64,000 nt of DNA, from positions 16,262,001 through 16,326,000 of the forward strand of contig NC_092312.1 of assembly GCF_036785885.1 (NCBI RefSeq), given 5' to 3'. The stretch is from Coffea arabica (lineage: Eukaryota; Streptophyta; Magnoliopsida; Gentianales; Rubiaceae). This document shows, in pieces, positions 35,801-48,548 of this stretch (within the stretch, counting starts at the first letter, position 1; each line of letters starts with the position of its first letter). The notes under the pieces are model-generated. The model was not told the origin of the DNA, made no database searches, and saw nothing but the letters and a program-made list of their open reading frames with translations. Both the position numbers and the translations under genes were made by a program.

Positions 35801-38800
35801 ATTTCGACCTCTCCTGTTATCTCATACTTTACCCCTTTTCCCCCTTTTTTTGTACTTAATGATTCTCAATATGAGCTGGAAAGGTGGTGTTTTTCTATGA
35901 TATTTACTTCACTTGATGCTTGCAACTGCAGGACAAAGCACGAAAGGCTCTAGGAATGCAAGTAGATGCAACAGTGGATGGCTATACTGATCAGGAGCTG
36001 TTTTCTTTATCTTCGATTAAGGTATCTTCTTGGTTTTTTCCCATTTAATTAGTTACCACTTTCAAGCAACACAAGTAAATTGATTCATTTCTGGATTTTT
36101 TTCCTGGGTAATTCATTTGTGGATGGTTATATATGATATATCTGATTATTAGTGTTTTGATGTTTCGCTTGACATCTCGGGAACTGTCTGTTTACGTATG
36201 CTTAATTAGTCTTAACTGCTTGGTCTCTAGTCATGACTTGTGCCTGGGAAATGATGTCTATAGGATACTGGAGCTTAGCAAGGTGCTGCATTGTAAAAAT
36301 TGGCTTCAGATGAAAATGAAGCTTTGGCTGTATTTCTCAATCAAATGTGGTTCTTTTATTTGTATGATGATTAGTTTCTTCCAGACTATGTTATTTTGTC
36401 ATTTCAATTACTTTTCTTGTCCGTATACTTGTGGTGCAGTTTGGTTATGCAGTTGTGGATGAGCTGTTCTTGTTCAGTCATTTTACCTGATGCCATTTGT
36501 TTGTTGACATTCAGGGAAAGAAAGATCTAGTTGCTGTTGATAACAATGAGTATGATGATGAAGCTGGTGAGGCAGGAACGAGTGACAATGAAGAAAGCCA
36601 TGATGAAGCTTATGATGGTACATCTAGTGATGCAGATTCTGATGAAGAACGGAGGCGGTACTTTTCATCTCTTTTCTTGATACGAGTTTATATCTGTTGG
36701 TTTTTGCATAAGCATTTACCTGAATGATCAAGTCTATTTGTAGATATGACGAGCAAGTGGAACAATTACTTGATGAAGCTTATGAACAGTTTGTCGTGAA
36801 AAAGGAAGGAAAAGCGAAACAGAGAAAGCGGGCAAAACAGAATCAAGATGATCAACTTTTTGAAGTATGGACTTCTTTTTGAATTTTCTACTATTTTTCT
36901 CTAATTTGAATGCCAGAGCTTTGCTCCATCAGTGTTTATCTAACAGGTGTCTGTTGCACGACTTTTTCCCTTGTTCTTGTGTGTCTTCTGTTCTGTTGGA
37001 ATCCTTGTTTTGTATTACTGGAAAGGAATACACTCATTTGATTAGAAGTTGGTCGGTGCATTTAATTGGTTGCTTAAATCAACTGATTTTAGTTCTCTAT
37101 TGTTGAAGCAATTGTGGATGTTCTGATAGTTTGGTTGTGCTCTTTACCATTGTCTTGTTTTGAGGTCAAGAAAAATTGATTCTAAAAAGCAGCTCTGAGG
37201 TGCTTCTGAAAATTGCTATTGGTTTTTCAAAACATCGAAAGTAACAAATATGCTTTCAATTTCTTGAACAGTATTTTGACAGGTCAAGCTCTTGGGCCGA
37301 TTTTCTCAGAAATACTTTTGGCTTTCTAACTGGAATTGAACTTTTGTATAAGTGGTTCTTGTATTTCTCTGAGCACTTGAGTTGTAGCTCAATTTACCTA
37401 TCACAGCCATATTGTCAGTCATTCCGAAATCTGAAACGTAAGGTATTGTTGGCGCCTTTGTGACCACAAAGTTGTCTCTTTTTCAGTGTTAACAGATGAA
37501 AGTTGTGGATCATTAGTGTAATTTGTCATTACGTTGTGATAATCAATTGTATCACTCATCTTATATGAGATGTCTCGGAGCCACACATGGCAGGGAACTG
37601 TTGTGTTTGGGATGGGGGATGCAGGAAAGTAAAGAACAGGAGCGTGAATAATTTTTTTAGTTGTTTAGCTCTTGCTTTTAATCATTCATGTATTATGTCA
37701 TTGTTCATTTATTTAAAGTTTGCATAGTTGTATTCGGCCTCTTATGTGAATCTGCATGAAATCCATCTTTGATTTCATTCTGTAGTTGCTTATGATGAAA
37801 TCACCTCTTTCACTGTTCATTTATGGATATATTATTCCCTGTTTGGATAGGACGGCAATGATGATGATGCAATTCATTCCGACCAAGACTCGGATAATGA
37901 TCGTGGAGTTCGGGAAGTAAACCCTCTTGTTGTCCCACTTGTGGAGGACATGCCAACCCAGGAAGAGATTGCAGCGAAGTGGTTTAGTCAAGATGTTTTT
38001 GCAAGGGATGATGAGGAGGAAGATTTGGGGATGGTTGACAGTGATGATGAAATGCAGCTCGATGGTCCTGGAGAATCTCTAAAGAGGAAAGCGGATGATG
38101 GACTTAAAGAACAGCTCAGGGGTCCTGAAAAGAAAGCAGCAAGCACTTTGCAGCATGCCCAAGTTTCCAAGTCAAATGAAGATTTTGAAATAGTTCCTGC
38201 TCCAGCAACAGATTCGAGTGACTCATCATCATCAGATGACTCGGATGAAGATGAGATAGAAACAAAAGCTGAGATATTGGCTTATGCCAAAAAGATGCTG
38301 AGAAAGAAGCAGAGGGAAGAAATACTTGATGATGCATACAACAAATACATGTTTCATGATGTTGGGTTGCCAAAGTGGTTTGTTGATGAAGAAAAGAAGC
38401 ACTACCAGCCAATCAAACCTGTCACAAAAGAAGAGGTTGCTGCAATGAGAGCTCAATTCAAGGAAATTGATGCTCGACCTGCAAAGAAAGTTGCAGAGGC
38501 CAAGGCCCGAAAGAAACGTGCTACATTTAGGAAGTTGGAGAAAGTCAGGAAGAAGGCAAACTCTATATCCGACCAGGCAGACATCTCTGATCGTTCAAAG
38601 AGAAAAATGATAGAACAACTTTACAGTAAGGCAACACCTAAAAGACCTAAGAAGGAATATGTGGTATCTAAGAAAGGGGTTCAAGTTAAGGCTGGTAAAG
38701 GTAAAGTCCTTGTTGATAGACGAATGAAAAAGGACGGGAGGTCACATGGAATGAGCAAGCAGGGCAAAGGGAAGAAGGGAATACAGAAAGGTAAAGGGTC

Positions 38801-38843
38801 TGCTGGTAAACGAGGAAAGGTTGGTAGAAAAGAGAGTAGATAG
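32838..38843 (+). CDS. SPB1: SPB1-type AdoMet-dependent 27S pre-rRNA 2'-O-methyltransferase
   Basis: A nucleolar enzyme that 2'-O-methylates the peptidyl-transferase A loop of large-subunit rRNA during 60S assembly. Eleven coding exons: 32838-33311, 33388-33435, 33535-33690, 33777-33823, 34349-34505, 34621-34682, 34906-35092, 35932-36021, 36515-36657, 36744-36864 and 37851-38843. They give 2478 nt, 825 aa, in frame and of family length. The N-terminal FtsJ domain has DLCAAPGGWMQ (48-58) and the K29-D118-K158-E193 catalytic tetrad. A central DUF3381 region follows, then an acidic stretch (EDDEEEDLG-like) and the Spb1 C-terminal domain, ending in a Lys/Arg/Gly-rich tail (GKGKKGIQKGKG) typical of nucleolar proteins. 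Intron 7 is long (839 bp) and holds no recognisable gene. Confidence 0.96.
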
Positions 38844-39560
38844 GAGGGAGGTGTTTTAGGGCACACCTGATTAATTGTTTGAGTACAGCAAAGAGCGGCG
38901 AAGATTTTGCCTTGGACGTTTTGTTTCCTCGCGTTTTATTTGATTTTTGAGGCCTTTAACCTGTGCCCAGGTTCTGGCTATGGAATTAGCAGTAGGATGG
39001 AGCCTGAGCGCTTCAATTTCACTAGTGAGATGCTAGGAAGGCTAAATTATAGTGGCAGCAGACGTTCGTGCAGTTTCCGAGTAATTGTTGCTAATTACAA
39101 TGATGTCTTGAAAAAGAAACTGCTGCGAACGAAATTGGTCGAACTTGTCTCAACTTCAGTAACACATGAGTCTTCTGTTTTTATTTTATAGGTTGGGGTG
39201 CAGATATAATGAAATGCAATGAATTAACACATGATTACATTTAATAATTACGCCACGGTGACTAGTAACTAGGCAAGGCTCTAGGCCAGCCTTAAATGGA
39301 AGGCCGTCTATGACAGCCTTAAAAAATTCTATCCTTGTGACCTGTGGCCATCATGCATTAATCATAGCAAGCATTACAAACTTGGAGAAAAATTTTAAAA
39401 AAAGAAACAAGATTTATCATAGCAAGCTTCTTAGATTGGATTGACTACTAAAACTGGAGGGAATAATGGTCCGGTAAGATTACCACGTGAAATTGGTCAT
39501 CATCATAGCTTGGAAAGCGTCGAGAAGGGGTCGCAGTGGACAGGGAACAAGCAAGTAATT
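38844..39560. other. 3' UTRs between convergent SPB1 and PCBER genes
   Basis: Spacer between two genes that point at each other. A 94-codon plus-strand frame at 38907-39191 lies in the SPB1 3' UTR and resembles no protein. No RNA gene or repeat seen. Confidence 0.45.
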
Positions 39561-41800
39561 TCAGACTAATTGGTCAAGCATCTCATCCACAGTAGCGTAT
39601 TTGACATCAGGGAAATGTTCAGAAGCCTCTGCTCCCAATGAACTATCTATCTCGAAATTGGTATGATCTCCCTTCACATATGCTGCGTGCAAGATTGACA
39701 ATATCGCATTCATCGGGAAAGAAGCTTCTGCAAGAAAAATAAAACAGAGGTTGATATCTAGTCGGCAGAAAGATTTTTAAGTGCTGCCTGTAGGAGGGTT
39801 CTACAAAATAATAGTGATGACAGCATTTAGGCTTCTGAAATACCCAGAGCCAAGAATAGAAACTAATTCTCTGACCTTGAATATTCCTCAGCAGTTGCTC
39901 CTCAGAAATATACGTTCTTTCCAGTGTTTTACCAATTTTTTTCTCCCACAAAGATACAAGCTCGTTTAGTGAAATAGTATTTTGAGGTGGTCTCACATAG
40001 AGAACCTTATTCAAGGTCTGCGGATCATCAACAGCTTTGATAGTGTAGATAGCAACATCTTCCTCCTTACAGTAAATAGCTGCATTAAAGAACAAAGCTG
40101 GATGATGTGCTTACTCAAAAATGAACGTCCCTAAGATTTTCATGTGGATCTAGCATTGCGGAGGATAACAGAATGAACAAGCTACCTGAGTCATGCATTG
40201 ACCACACGGTGCTGTGAAATTTGACTTTTAAAGATAAGGAGTACACGGAATGACAGTGTTACATATATATATATATGGAGGCTCTGGTGATTTACCTTTT
40301 GGATTCCCATCCCCGAAGATAACAACTTTATCTCTTGGGGGAGCAGTAGCACCGGGTTGTGACAGTGTTCGTAGAAAATAACCAGCGAAAAAATTGTTTA
40401 CAACATAAGTAAAGGGAATTCCTTCAGCCTCAACCATGCGGCGAATTCGAACTTTGGCATCATACATTGTTTTTGCAGGCTGGACAGGATGGACACGGTC
40501 CGCATCATTCCCAAACTCGGAAGGGAAAAATCTCTACGGAAATGAAATGTTTTGGGCACTACGTTAATAACAATATAAATTCATCAAAGACCTGTATAGA
40601 AACATCTATCCTTGTATGTGCTCTGTAATACAAGGCAAAGGTTCCTTTATGGATCAAGAGAGACTCCAAAGGGAAAATGAAGGGCTTAGAGTAGAACCAA
40701 GAACCTCATAATCACTTTTTCCTTTTTCTTCAAATAAAAGAGGAGACAAATAGCTGAATCTTACCTATTTTGTCATGAATCAACGGATTGAGTTTGGACT
40801 CGGGCAGTCAACCAACACAAATATCAAATCAAGAAAACAATAACAAAACAATATCTACCATTCACGTCAGGATAGGCCTTGAAAAGGAAACATAAAATTA
40901 GAAATCTAACACAAAGATCCTATAAGCAATGTCTCATTTCTATCTTTTGTCATATTAGCATATTTGTCTCCTATTTCCACTTGGATGTTTTCTGACAAAT
41001 TACAATTGATAAGCTCTGGGACAGAAATGTGCAAGTGTTCGAACAAAATTTCTGCATCTCCTAGTGCTTTCTGCAGTTCGGGCTACATTCATTGTCGCAC
41101 ATGATTTGTTGAATTGTTTTATATAAACTTGGCTAGAGTGGATCATGACATTGGCCAGTGTTCCTCCACCTGTCTTAATTATCTTATAGCAGCATCGAAG
41201 GGTAGCTCTGATCATCATTGGAGAACCTCAATTAAAGATCATAAAGCACATCCACCTGATGACAAGGTTAAGTGAAATAGAAAATCACCTTGACATTACC
41301 AGCTTCCTTAATAGCAGCAATGATGTTGGTCTGATCAGCCAACTGCTCACGGCTAACGGTAGAGATTACCACGTCCACCTGCTTTATGGCGTTTACTAAG
41401 CTTGCATGATCATAGATATCTCCCTGTCTCCGGTCAAGGAGCAAAGGGCAAACAAAAAGAAACAAGTAAAGTAAATCATTAGCATTTATATTACACTTAC
41501 TTGATTGTTTAGCGACCTTAAATTAAATGCGCATAGGATTTTGTTAGTGTATAGACTAAATTGGTAAAGAAATGGCTGAAAACTTAAGTGCACGTTAATA
41601 ACTATAATAATACAAACATAGAGTAGAGTGACGCCGGAGTTCCTGAAGTTCTGGACGATTTGGGACTTGGAAGGATTAGAGAGGGTGGATTCTCTGATTA
41701 GAGCAAAGGTCGGATGACCCATTTTGGCGCTGGTATCCACTATGAATTTTCCGATGTACCCAGTGCCACCAATTATCAGAATCTTGCTCTTTCCCGCCAT
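39561..41800 (-). CDS. PCBER: Phenylcoumaran benzylic ether reductase (isoflavone-reductase-like)
   Basis: NADPH-dependent cytosolic reductase of the PIP family that reduces phenylcoumaran lignans such as dehydrodiconiferyl alcohol. Five coding exons: 41800-41618, 41423-41289, 40533-40296, 40079-39876 and 39727-39561. They sum to 927 nt, 308 aa, exactly the family length. GGTGYIG (11-17) is the NADPH-binding loop. The catalytic lysine is K133 in DAKVRIRR. RFFPSEFG, the PPRDKV block and the C-terminal FEIDSSLGAEASEHFPDVKY block are typical. An in-frame ATG at 41824 would add eight residues (MTSPENQE); I prefer 41800 because it gives MAGKSKIL, the family start. Its neighbour at 43.6-45.9 kb has identical exon lengths for exons 2-5 and is a diverged paralogue. 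Confidence 0.9.
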
Positions 41801-41824
41801 TTCTTGATTTTCCGGCGAAGTCAA

Positions 41825-43595
41825 AGATGAAATAATACGTAGCCCGGTTGTAGCGGAGAGAATTAGCTGAGCGAGTCGGCAAAATAAATTATGCCTGCAA
41901 ATGTCGGCAAAATGAATTTAAAAACCTATCTGGCCATTGGATTCGCATCTTCTACTTTTGGCACAAAACAAATTTAATTTACAAATCACTCAATCAACTT
42001 CTAAAGTGTACTACATATTCCACAAGCTATTTTAAATTTGCAAATCACACAATTAAGTTCTAAAATGTAGGGTTCCACGTTGAAATTTAAAATGAAACTA
42101 TGAAAGCTAATGTAACCACCTAAAGAGTAGCAATTAAAGCTGAGTAGGTGATTTAATGTAAAATCATTTAATAGATATGAAATATGTAGTGACCATACCA
42201 TATTGTTTGCCTTAAAATTTTTTTTCTTGTTATGTGTTGAGAGATTAGGAGCACAATGATATAATAATAGTTTAAATATAAAATGATCGTTTTTATCTTT
42301 TTTGGAGTGTCATAAAAGCAAACAAGAAAACCACGTATAGCAAGAAATTGGTAAGAGTAAACGGCCAAAAAAAAAAAAAAAAGTCAATCAACTATTTAAA
42401 ATTGCACCATTTGGGAATCAAACTTTTCCATTGATTTAAAAGGGTCATTGAACTTGTAAAAGTGTAGTTGTTTTTTGGCCATTTCATTAAATTCCATGAT
42501 AGCCAAAAATGCATCCATGTGAGCAATACGCTTGAGTTTTCAGGGACAAAAATGTCTCACAACCCTTTATGCATATTTAAAAAAGATTAAGAATCTTTTG
42601 ATTTTTCGAATTTCACTAATTTTCTCTAGATCTTAACCAAAATTTTTAGGCCCTGTTAATGATTAAATTCGTAATCTAGAAAGAATTGATAAAGTTTGAA
42701 AACTAAGAAGATTCTTAACTTTTTCTCAATGCGTGCCAAAGATTGTAAAATATTTTTGTTGTTGAAAATCTAAGCATATTGATCATATGCTTGCATTTTT
42801 GACTATTTTAACACTAGAATTCGAGAAAATGACCACAAAAAGATACACTTTAACCAATTTGATGATCTTTTTGGCAAAAAAATTTTTAGTAATGTAATTT
42901 TAAATAATTGAATAACTTTTTTTTTTTTTTTTTTTTTTAACAATTTAGAAGGAGAAGATCCCACTTCTAGACCAAAGGAGTCGGTACTGACGTTTGAACA
43001 ATACGTACGTACGTATGATTCTTAGTTCATAAAAAATTGGAAAAAAACATGTCATCCTCTGTACAAACTTATGAAGAAAATATAAAATTATAGCTCTTCT
43101 CAGACATTTTTTTGATGAAATAAAAAATTTGAAAGTCAAAAGGAAAAATTGTCCAACTAAGGATCAGAAAATGGCTTGTGTACCTCCCTCTAACGCATTT
43201 CCAGAATCTTAACACGCATAATTGGGCATCAATCAGCGTGAAATTCCCCCAGTGTGCTTGTGAAAAGCTATTTCCCAGTTCGCGATAGGATAAGCCTTGC
43301 CCAAAGTTAGCTCACCAAGACGACCTCAAGAATGTTGGATACTTGGAAACGGTCCTCTAGCCACGACTCACAAATTCAACGTAAGCCCGAAAACCACAGA
43401 AACATAGAAATAAATAGAAAGTCGCTCAAAAATGGAACCTAAAAAGAAAGGGATAATTTCAGAAACCTCCCTTGAAAGTGTGTGACAGTATCACTTAGCA
43501 CCCCTTAAACTTTAAAAAAAATATCACTTAGCACCCCTTAACTTTTAAAGACGTGCATTTCTTAGAATGAAACAGCAATACGGCAGCAAGCAAAT
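41825..43595. other. Spacer with a probable inverted-repeat element
   Basis: An AT-rich spacer between two minus-strand paralogues. From about 42361 to 42876 the two ends (ggccaaaa, then caatcaactatttaaaattg, against the reverse complement of caccaatttgatgatctttt near 42860) look like long inverted repeats of a MITE; this is tentative. T tracts sit near 42930, and a repeated 'tatcacttagcacccctt' lies at 43490-43540. Confidence 0.35.
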
Positions 43596-45929
43596 TCATA
43601 GTAAGGTATCTAAATAGTCGCTTATTGTAGTGTACGTGACTTGCGGATACAGTTGTGACCCTTCAACTCCATTTGAGGACTCGATGTCGTAGTATGTCTG
43701 ATCCCCCTTTACAAAAGCAGAATATATGAAAACCATCTCCATGCAATCCGGGTATGGGGTTTCTGCACATTGCTACTTCATGTCAATAAATGCCCTCGAA
43801 AAGAATCACGTAAAGCCAGTTAGTAATTGATTTAGAGAAGGATAATACGAGCACACAATCTTGTTGCTTGAGCCAACTACCCTATTGTTGTATCTTCTAA
43901 ATCAAGAGAAACAAACATTTCTGTATAGTTGCAAAACTCTTACAGGGTTTGTTTCCGGTCATTTCTGTAATACCAAATTTTTGTTGCTTTCTCCAAACTC
44001 TTTTCATGGCATTGTCTTCAGAGCAGTCGGACATTTTTGTGTTAAAAGTTTTCATTCTGTTTTTGGACTAAAGCAAAAAATTTACCTTCAGATGATTGAC
44101 CGAAATCTTAAACTAACTGCAATAAGTAGCTTTACCTCTTTGTGCGTCAGCAAACCATCAATAAACTCATGTAGCTTTCATTTTCTCAAGTAGCTCTTGT
44201 TCTGTGATGCAAGTCTTCTGAAGTTCCTTGCCAATTTTAGTCTCCCAAATCTCCATCAACTCATTCATGGAGTAAACGTTCCCTGGAGGTCGCAGATATA
44301 GTGCCTTATTTAATGATCGTGGATCATCCACAGTGCAAACAGTGAATGCCGCAACATCACTTTCCTTCACAAAAACACCTGGAGAAGATGAAACTACTTA
44401 GTGTTGAGAGTACAACCAAAATAAATTAATCAAAAGAAACTAAATACAGAGGCCAGATCATATATAACATACAAAATTTCCAAGATAAAAGGAGATCAAG
44501 AGGCAATAGAACAGGCACTCCAGCCTACCTTTAATAGTTCCATCTCCGTATATAGTGGCTTTGTCTCTTGGAGGAGATTTTAAGCCTGGTTGCACGAGCG
44601 AGGGAAGCAAGAACCTCATAAAGAAGTTGCAACAAATATAGGTGTAAGGGATGTGTTCAGCCTCTATAAGACGCCGAATTTCAGCCTTTTTTGAATAGAA
44701 GCTGTAGTCCAGGTCGGCTACTTGAGTTTTGTCAGGGTCTAAACCAAACTCGGATGGAATGAACCTCTGCAATAGTTCATATTTTGTTGATATAGCACTG
44801 AACAAAAGCAGTCATCCTGCAGGATAACAATACTTCAATTTGGACAAGGAGATACAGCATGACCAATTATCAGACCCTATTCACCAAGATTTCTAGTTCA
44901 TTCAATTTATAGGTGTCTCTACCGTGCATGTAAGCTAACCTATCACACTACTTAGTGCCGTCTACGGTTTTGGGAATTCGCGTTTGCCACCGTAAACCTG
45001 AATTTTCGACCAAGCTAAAATGGTGCTACAAATAAAGGTTATCCTAGATAAATCATAATGATGTATTTTTTAAACTATTGTCTAGTTGGGAAGAGTACTC
45101 TTGGTCCTGAACAAACCTAAATAGGCTAAATCGACCAAGGCTTCACAGGATTGTGGCCAATATTAACCTTTTTGTCTTCTTAGCCATAATTTTGACAAGC
45201 TTAGCTTCTTTTTGTTTTAACAGCAAAGGAACTTGCCTAGCAGTCTATTCAACTGTTAAAACTGCCAAAATTCATTTACACTATGTTTTAATCACGGATT
45301 AGCGAACTGAAAATTTCCAAATATATGTGAGAACCTTAAAGCAAATACTACTACATCACATCACTTGAAACCATATACATAATTGGGCGTTTACAAGACC
45401 AAAAAAAAAGGAAGTAGATGCAAAAGCCAAAACTATTCACTTGGGGGCAACAAAAAAGAAAAACCTTGATGCAACCAGCAAGCTTGATAGCTTGGATGAG
45501 GAGCTTCTGATCGAGGACATGCTGGGACGGAATCGAACAAATGACCACATCGACTTTCTTGATTGCTTCAATGAGGCTGTCTTCGTCTTGCAAAGAGCCC
45601 TACATTTCATTTAAGGTTTTTAACAGTGCATTTTGAGCCAAATCAAAATAACAAAAAAAAAAGGATGATCAAGTAAACTACTAGTGTCTTCTACTGCTAG
45701 ATAGGAGGAGAAATGGGGGAACCTTGAGTAGGGTAACGCCGGCATTGGAGAGGAATTGGAGCTTCTCGGACTTGTTTGGATCAGAGAAAGCGGAATCTCT
45801 GACGAGGCCAAAAGTGGGATGAGAGGCACCGACGCTGGCTTTAGCGAGGTCAAAACCTAGGCTACCAGTGACCCCGATTATCAGTATTTTGCTCTTCTTG
45901 CTGCTGTTGTTGGTCATCTTCGTCTCCAC
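43596..45929 (-). CDS. NmrA/isoflavone-reductase-like protein (At4g34540-like), last intron with non-GT donor
   Basis: A PIP-family NAD(P)H reductase-like protein of the At4g34540 subgroup; its substrate is not known to me. Exons: 45929-45723, 45599-45465, 44766-44529, 44378-44175 and 43762-43596, 951 nt, 316 aa if all are joined. The nucleotide-binding loop is GVTGSLG, RFIPSEFG follows, and YSKKAEIRR carries the usual lysine. Exons 2-5 match the paralogue at 39.6 kb in length (135, 238, 204, 167). The donor after exon 4 reads CTACAT at 44174-44169, not GT. Without that splice the frame stops two codons on, at 263 aa, losing about 55 C-terminal residues. It may be a pseudogene-in-the-making, a rare non-canonical intron or an assembly error. 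Confidence 0.82.
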
Positions 45930-47645
45930 CCCGCCGGAGGTTTCCCTTTTTTTTTTTTTTTCAACTTCTTAGGGTCGTCGTACGACTTCGTTTTTTATTA
46001 AGGTAATTGATCCACGTGAAAGATGAATCGCATCGCATGTGGAAAGGCAGCGTCAAATCGTGCGTGCGCAGCACAAATGTACAATCAAAATCAACAATCG
46101 TCCATCATGGGGTCAACTTTGGACAAGAATTTCATGCAAAAATGGCCAGAGTACCGTACGTGTTTGGATGGAAGGTTAATTGGAAATTATTTTGAATAAT
46201 CATTATCATATACTTTTTTTTACATAAAATGAAAAAGGTGATTAAATTGATAAAAATATAATAATTACAAAATATGTTTGCGATGCAATCATATTTTCAA
46301 TCAATTACCAATGTGATAGTACTTGATCACATGGTTCTAGTCCTACTTGAGAATGAGGTGATCAGCGAGTCCCCCTTTTTTTCTTTTTATTTTCGTCTTT
46401 TTTTTTTTAAAAAAAAATAATTCTTTTAGTGACACAAAGGTGGGATTTTAAGAAAAGGAAAAGGAGAAAGGAGTATTAAATATAAGTTCTCTAATTTTTG
46501 GAATCTTAATCTTGATTATGTTGAATCTTCTTTTCTCCTGAACCTTTTGCTCTTAAAAACGAAAAAGAATATTACTAAATCTCATAAATTTCTAAGAATT
46601 TCAAAACCCACATTACAACTTTGTGTTTGACTTTACACTTGGGGTGCATTTGATAAAATCGAATTTTAAAAATTGAAACTTGAAATGTAAATTTTGAATC
46701 TATTAAGTATAAAATCATATCATCTGCGCATATTTTACACTAAGTGATAAATGAATAGTTTATCACTCACTTTTGAAATTACGTTTGGCCTCTTAGATGC
46801 TCTATTTTCTGTCAAATATATTTGAATATGTTACCATTTGAATTAATTAAGTGTTGAATTAAATTATCAAACATATCTTTAGTTAGAATGGTCAAGTAGC
46901 AAAATTTGCACGAGAGCTTTTAGGAAGATGAGAGCTACTTTGGATTTGTCATTCTCCCAATGTTGTTGGGCTTAATTTGAGCATCAGAAACATTTTTGGG
47001 TCAATATTGGGCTTGAGAAACCCCATAGCCAAAGAGGCCTCAATATACCTCCCCCTGGCTTCCTCGCGCTTTTAAATTTCAAAAAAAAATCCAACGGAAG
47101 AACCACCGCCATAAAATACCTGAGTCTCCCCCAATCCCCTTCCTCTTCCTCTTCCTCGCTGCTATCTGGCTTTTGCTAGTAGTAGTCTGTAAGATCACTG
47201 ATTTCTACCCTCCTTTCCTCATTGGGCTTTTCAACCTGAAATCTTTGTTTGTCTTCCGCTGTCGTTGAGCAACAACTGTCTTGCAGTTGCCGATATTAAG
47301 AAAGCGCTTCAGTTCTTCATGGTCCACTTCGTCCCTTGTCATTCTTTCCTGGTTGATTCTTGGAATTCAAGTCCCAAACTGTTTTTCGTAAGATGAAATA
47401 CCTGTTCTTCGTGTAGTAATCTTCTTTAGTCACGTGATTTTCTAGAACATAATGGAATTTTCTTTCTTTGTTTCAGATCCTTGCTTGAAGATTTCGAGTA
47501 CCCTAGAAAACAGGGTTCTAGAATTGAAACAGCCCAACAATCCCCTTTTCCAATTTTATCTCGGGTAAGTTTTTATCATTTTGTTTAATTTCCTGCTTTT
47601 AACACTCTATGAAACTGACGGGGTTTGTTTCTTTGTGGGTGGTAG
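45930..47645. other. Spacer, MITE and SYP112 leader
   Basis: Divergent promoter region between the IFR-like gene (minus) and SYP112 (plus). It carries T and A tracts at 45948-45962 and 46378-46420. The SYP112 leader starts around 47120-47190 and holds a non-coding exon at 47477-47564 (acceptor TTTCAG, donor GTAAGT), with a second acceptor, GGTAG, at 47641-47645. Confidence 0.45.
46643..46877. mobile_element. MITE related to the 30521-30832 element
   Basis: Inverted ends GCATTTGATAAAAT and ATTATCAAACATAT enclose about 235 non-coding bases. The 'tttgataa' end is shared with the element at 30521-30832. Target duplication not resolved. Confidence 0.45.
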
Positions 47646-47657
47646 AATTGGGAAAAG

Positions 47658-48548
47658 ATGAATGATCTCATGACAAGATCGTTTCTAAGTTACGTGGAAT
47701 TAAAGAAACAAGCCATGAAGGACCTTGAAGCAGAGCCTGATATTGAGATGGGGCAACTTGACCCTGTTGATGAAAAAAACCTCTCCCAGTTCTTCGAAGA
47801 AGTAGGTGCTATCAAGGCAGATATGGAAGAGATCACCAATCTGCTTCTTGACCTCAAAGATCTCAATGAAGACACTAAATCCATTCACAGCGCCAAAATC
47901 CTTCGAGGCGTTCGAGACCGAATTAATTCTGATATGGTTACTATCCTCAGGAAGGCAAAGATTATCAAAGGGAGGTTGGAATTGCTTGATACATCGAATG
48001 CAGAAAATCGTGGTGTGTCCGATGCTTATAAAGCAGGAAGCCCTGTTGAACGAACAAGAGTTTCAGTAACAAATGGCTTGAGGATGAAATTGAGGGATTT
48101 GATGAATGAATTCCAGGGCTTGAGAGAAAGAATTGTTGCTGATCACAGGGAAGGTCTCAAGAGGAGATATTACAGTGCTACTGGAGAGGAACCAAGTGAG
48201 GAATTGCTTGAAAAGATGATTACAGGGAATGCGAAGGAGAGAGTTTTTGAGGGCAAGGCAGATTTGCTGCTGGAGAATCAAGAAAGGCATGAGGCTCTGA
48301 AGGAGATTCAGAAAAGCTTGACAGAGCTCCATCAAGTCTTTCTGGACATGGCAGTGATGATTGATAATCAGGGTGACCAGATAAATAACATTGAACAAAA
48401 TGTGGCCAATGCCAAATCATTCATCACTGGCGGCGCAAAAGATCTTAATCGGGCAAAAAAGTTGAAGAAGAGGTCTACTTTGGCTTGTTGGGTCAGCGTA
48501 GTGGTGCTGGTGTTTGTACTGGTGTGCCTTATGGCAATTCTGTTCTGA
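47658..48548 (+). CDS. SYP112: Syntaxin SYP112 (Qa-SNARE)
   Basis: A plasma-membrane Qa-SNARE close to the cytokinesis syntaxin KNOLLE (SYP111). Intronless coding region, 296 aa. The start MNDLMTRSFLSYVELKKQA and the ILRGVRDR block match Arabidopsis SYP112 as I recall it more closely than SYP111. The N-terminal Habc three-helix domain is about 35-165. The SNARE helix at about 205-265 contains ALKEIQKSLTELHQVFLDMA with the Q zero-layer in DNQGDQ. A basic stretch (KKLKKR) precedes one C-terminal membrane anchor (about 275-295). The leader is spliced, which is common for single-exon syntaxins. The SYP111/112 group acts at the cell plate or plasma membrane; a role specific to SYP112 is less well known. 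Confidence 0.93.
   Translation: MNDLMTRSFLSYVELKKQAMKDLEAEPDIEMGQLDPVDEKNLSQFFEEVGAIKADMEEITNLLLDLKDLNEDTKSIHSAKILRGVRDRINSDMVTILRKAKIIKGRLELLDTSNAENRGVSDAYKAGSPVERTRVSVTNGLRMKLRDLMNEFQGLRERIVADHREGLKRRYYSATGEEPSEELLEKMITGNAKERVFEGKADLLLENQERHEALKEIQKSLTELHQVFLDMAVMIDNQGDQINNIEQNVANAKSFITGGAKDLNRAKKLKKRSTLACWVSVVVLVFVLVCLMAILF

Noticed and set aside
36133-36462. 109-codon frame inside an SPB1 intron
   Set aside because: Low complexity, cysteine- and leucine-rich chance translation of T-rich intron.
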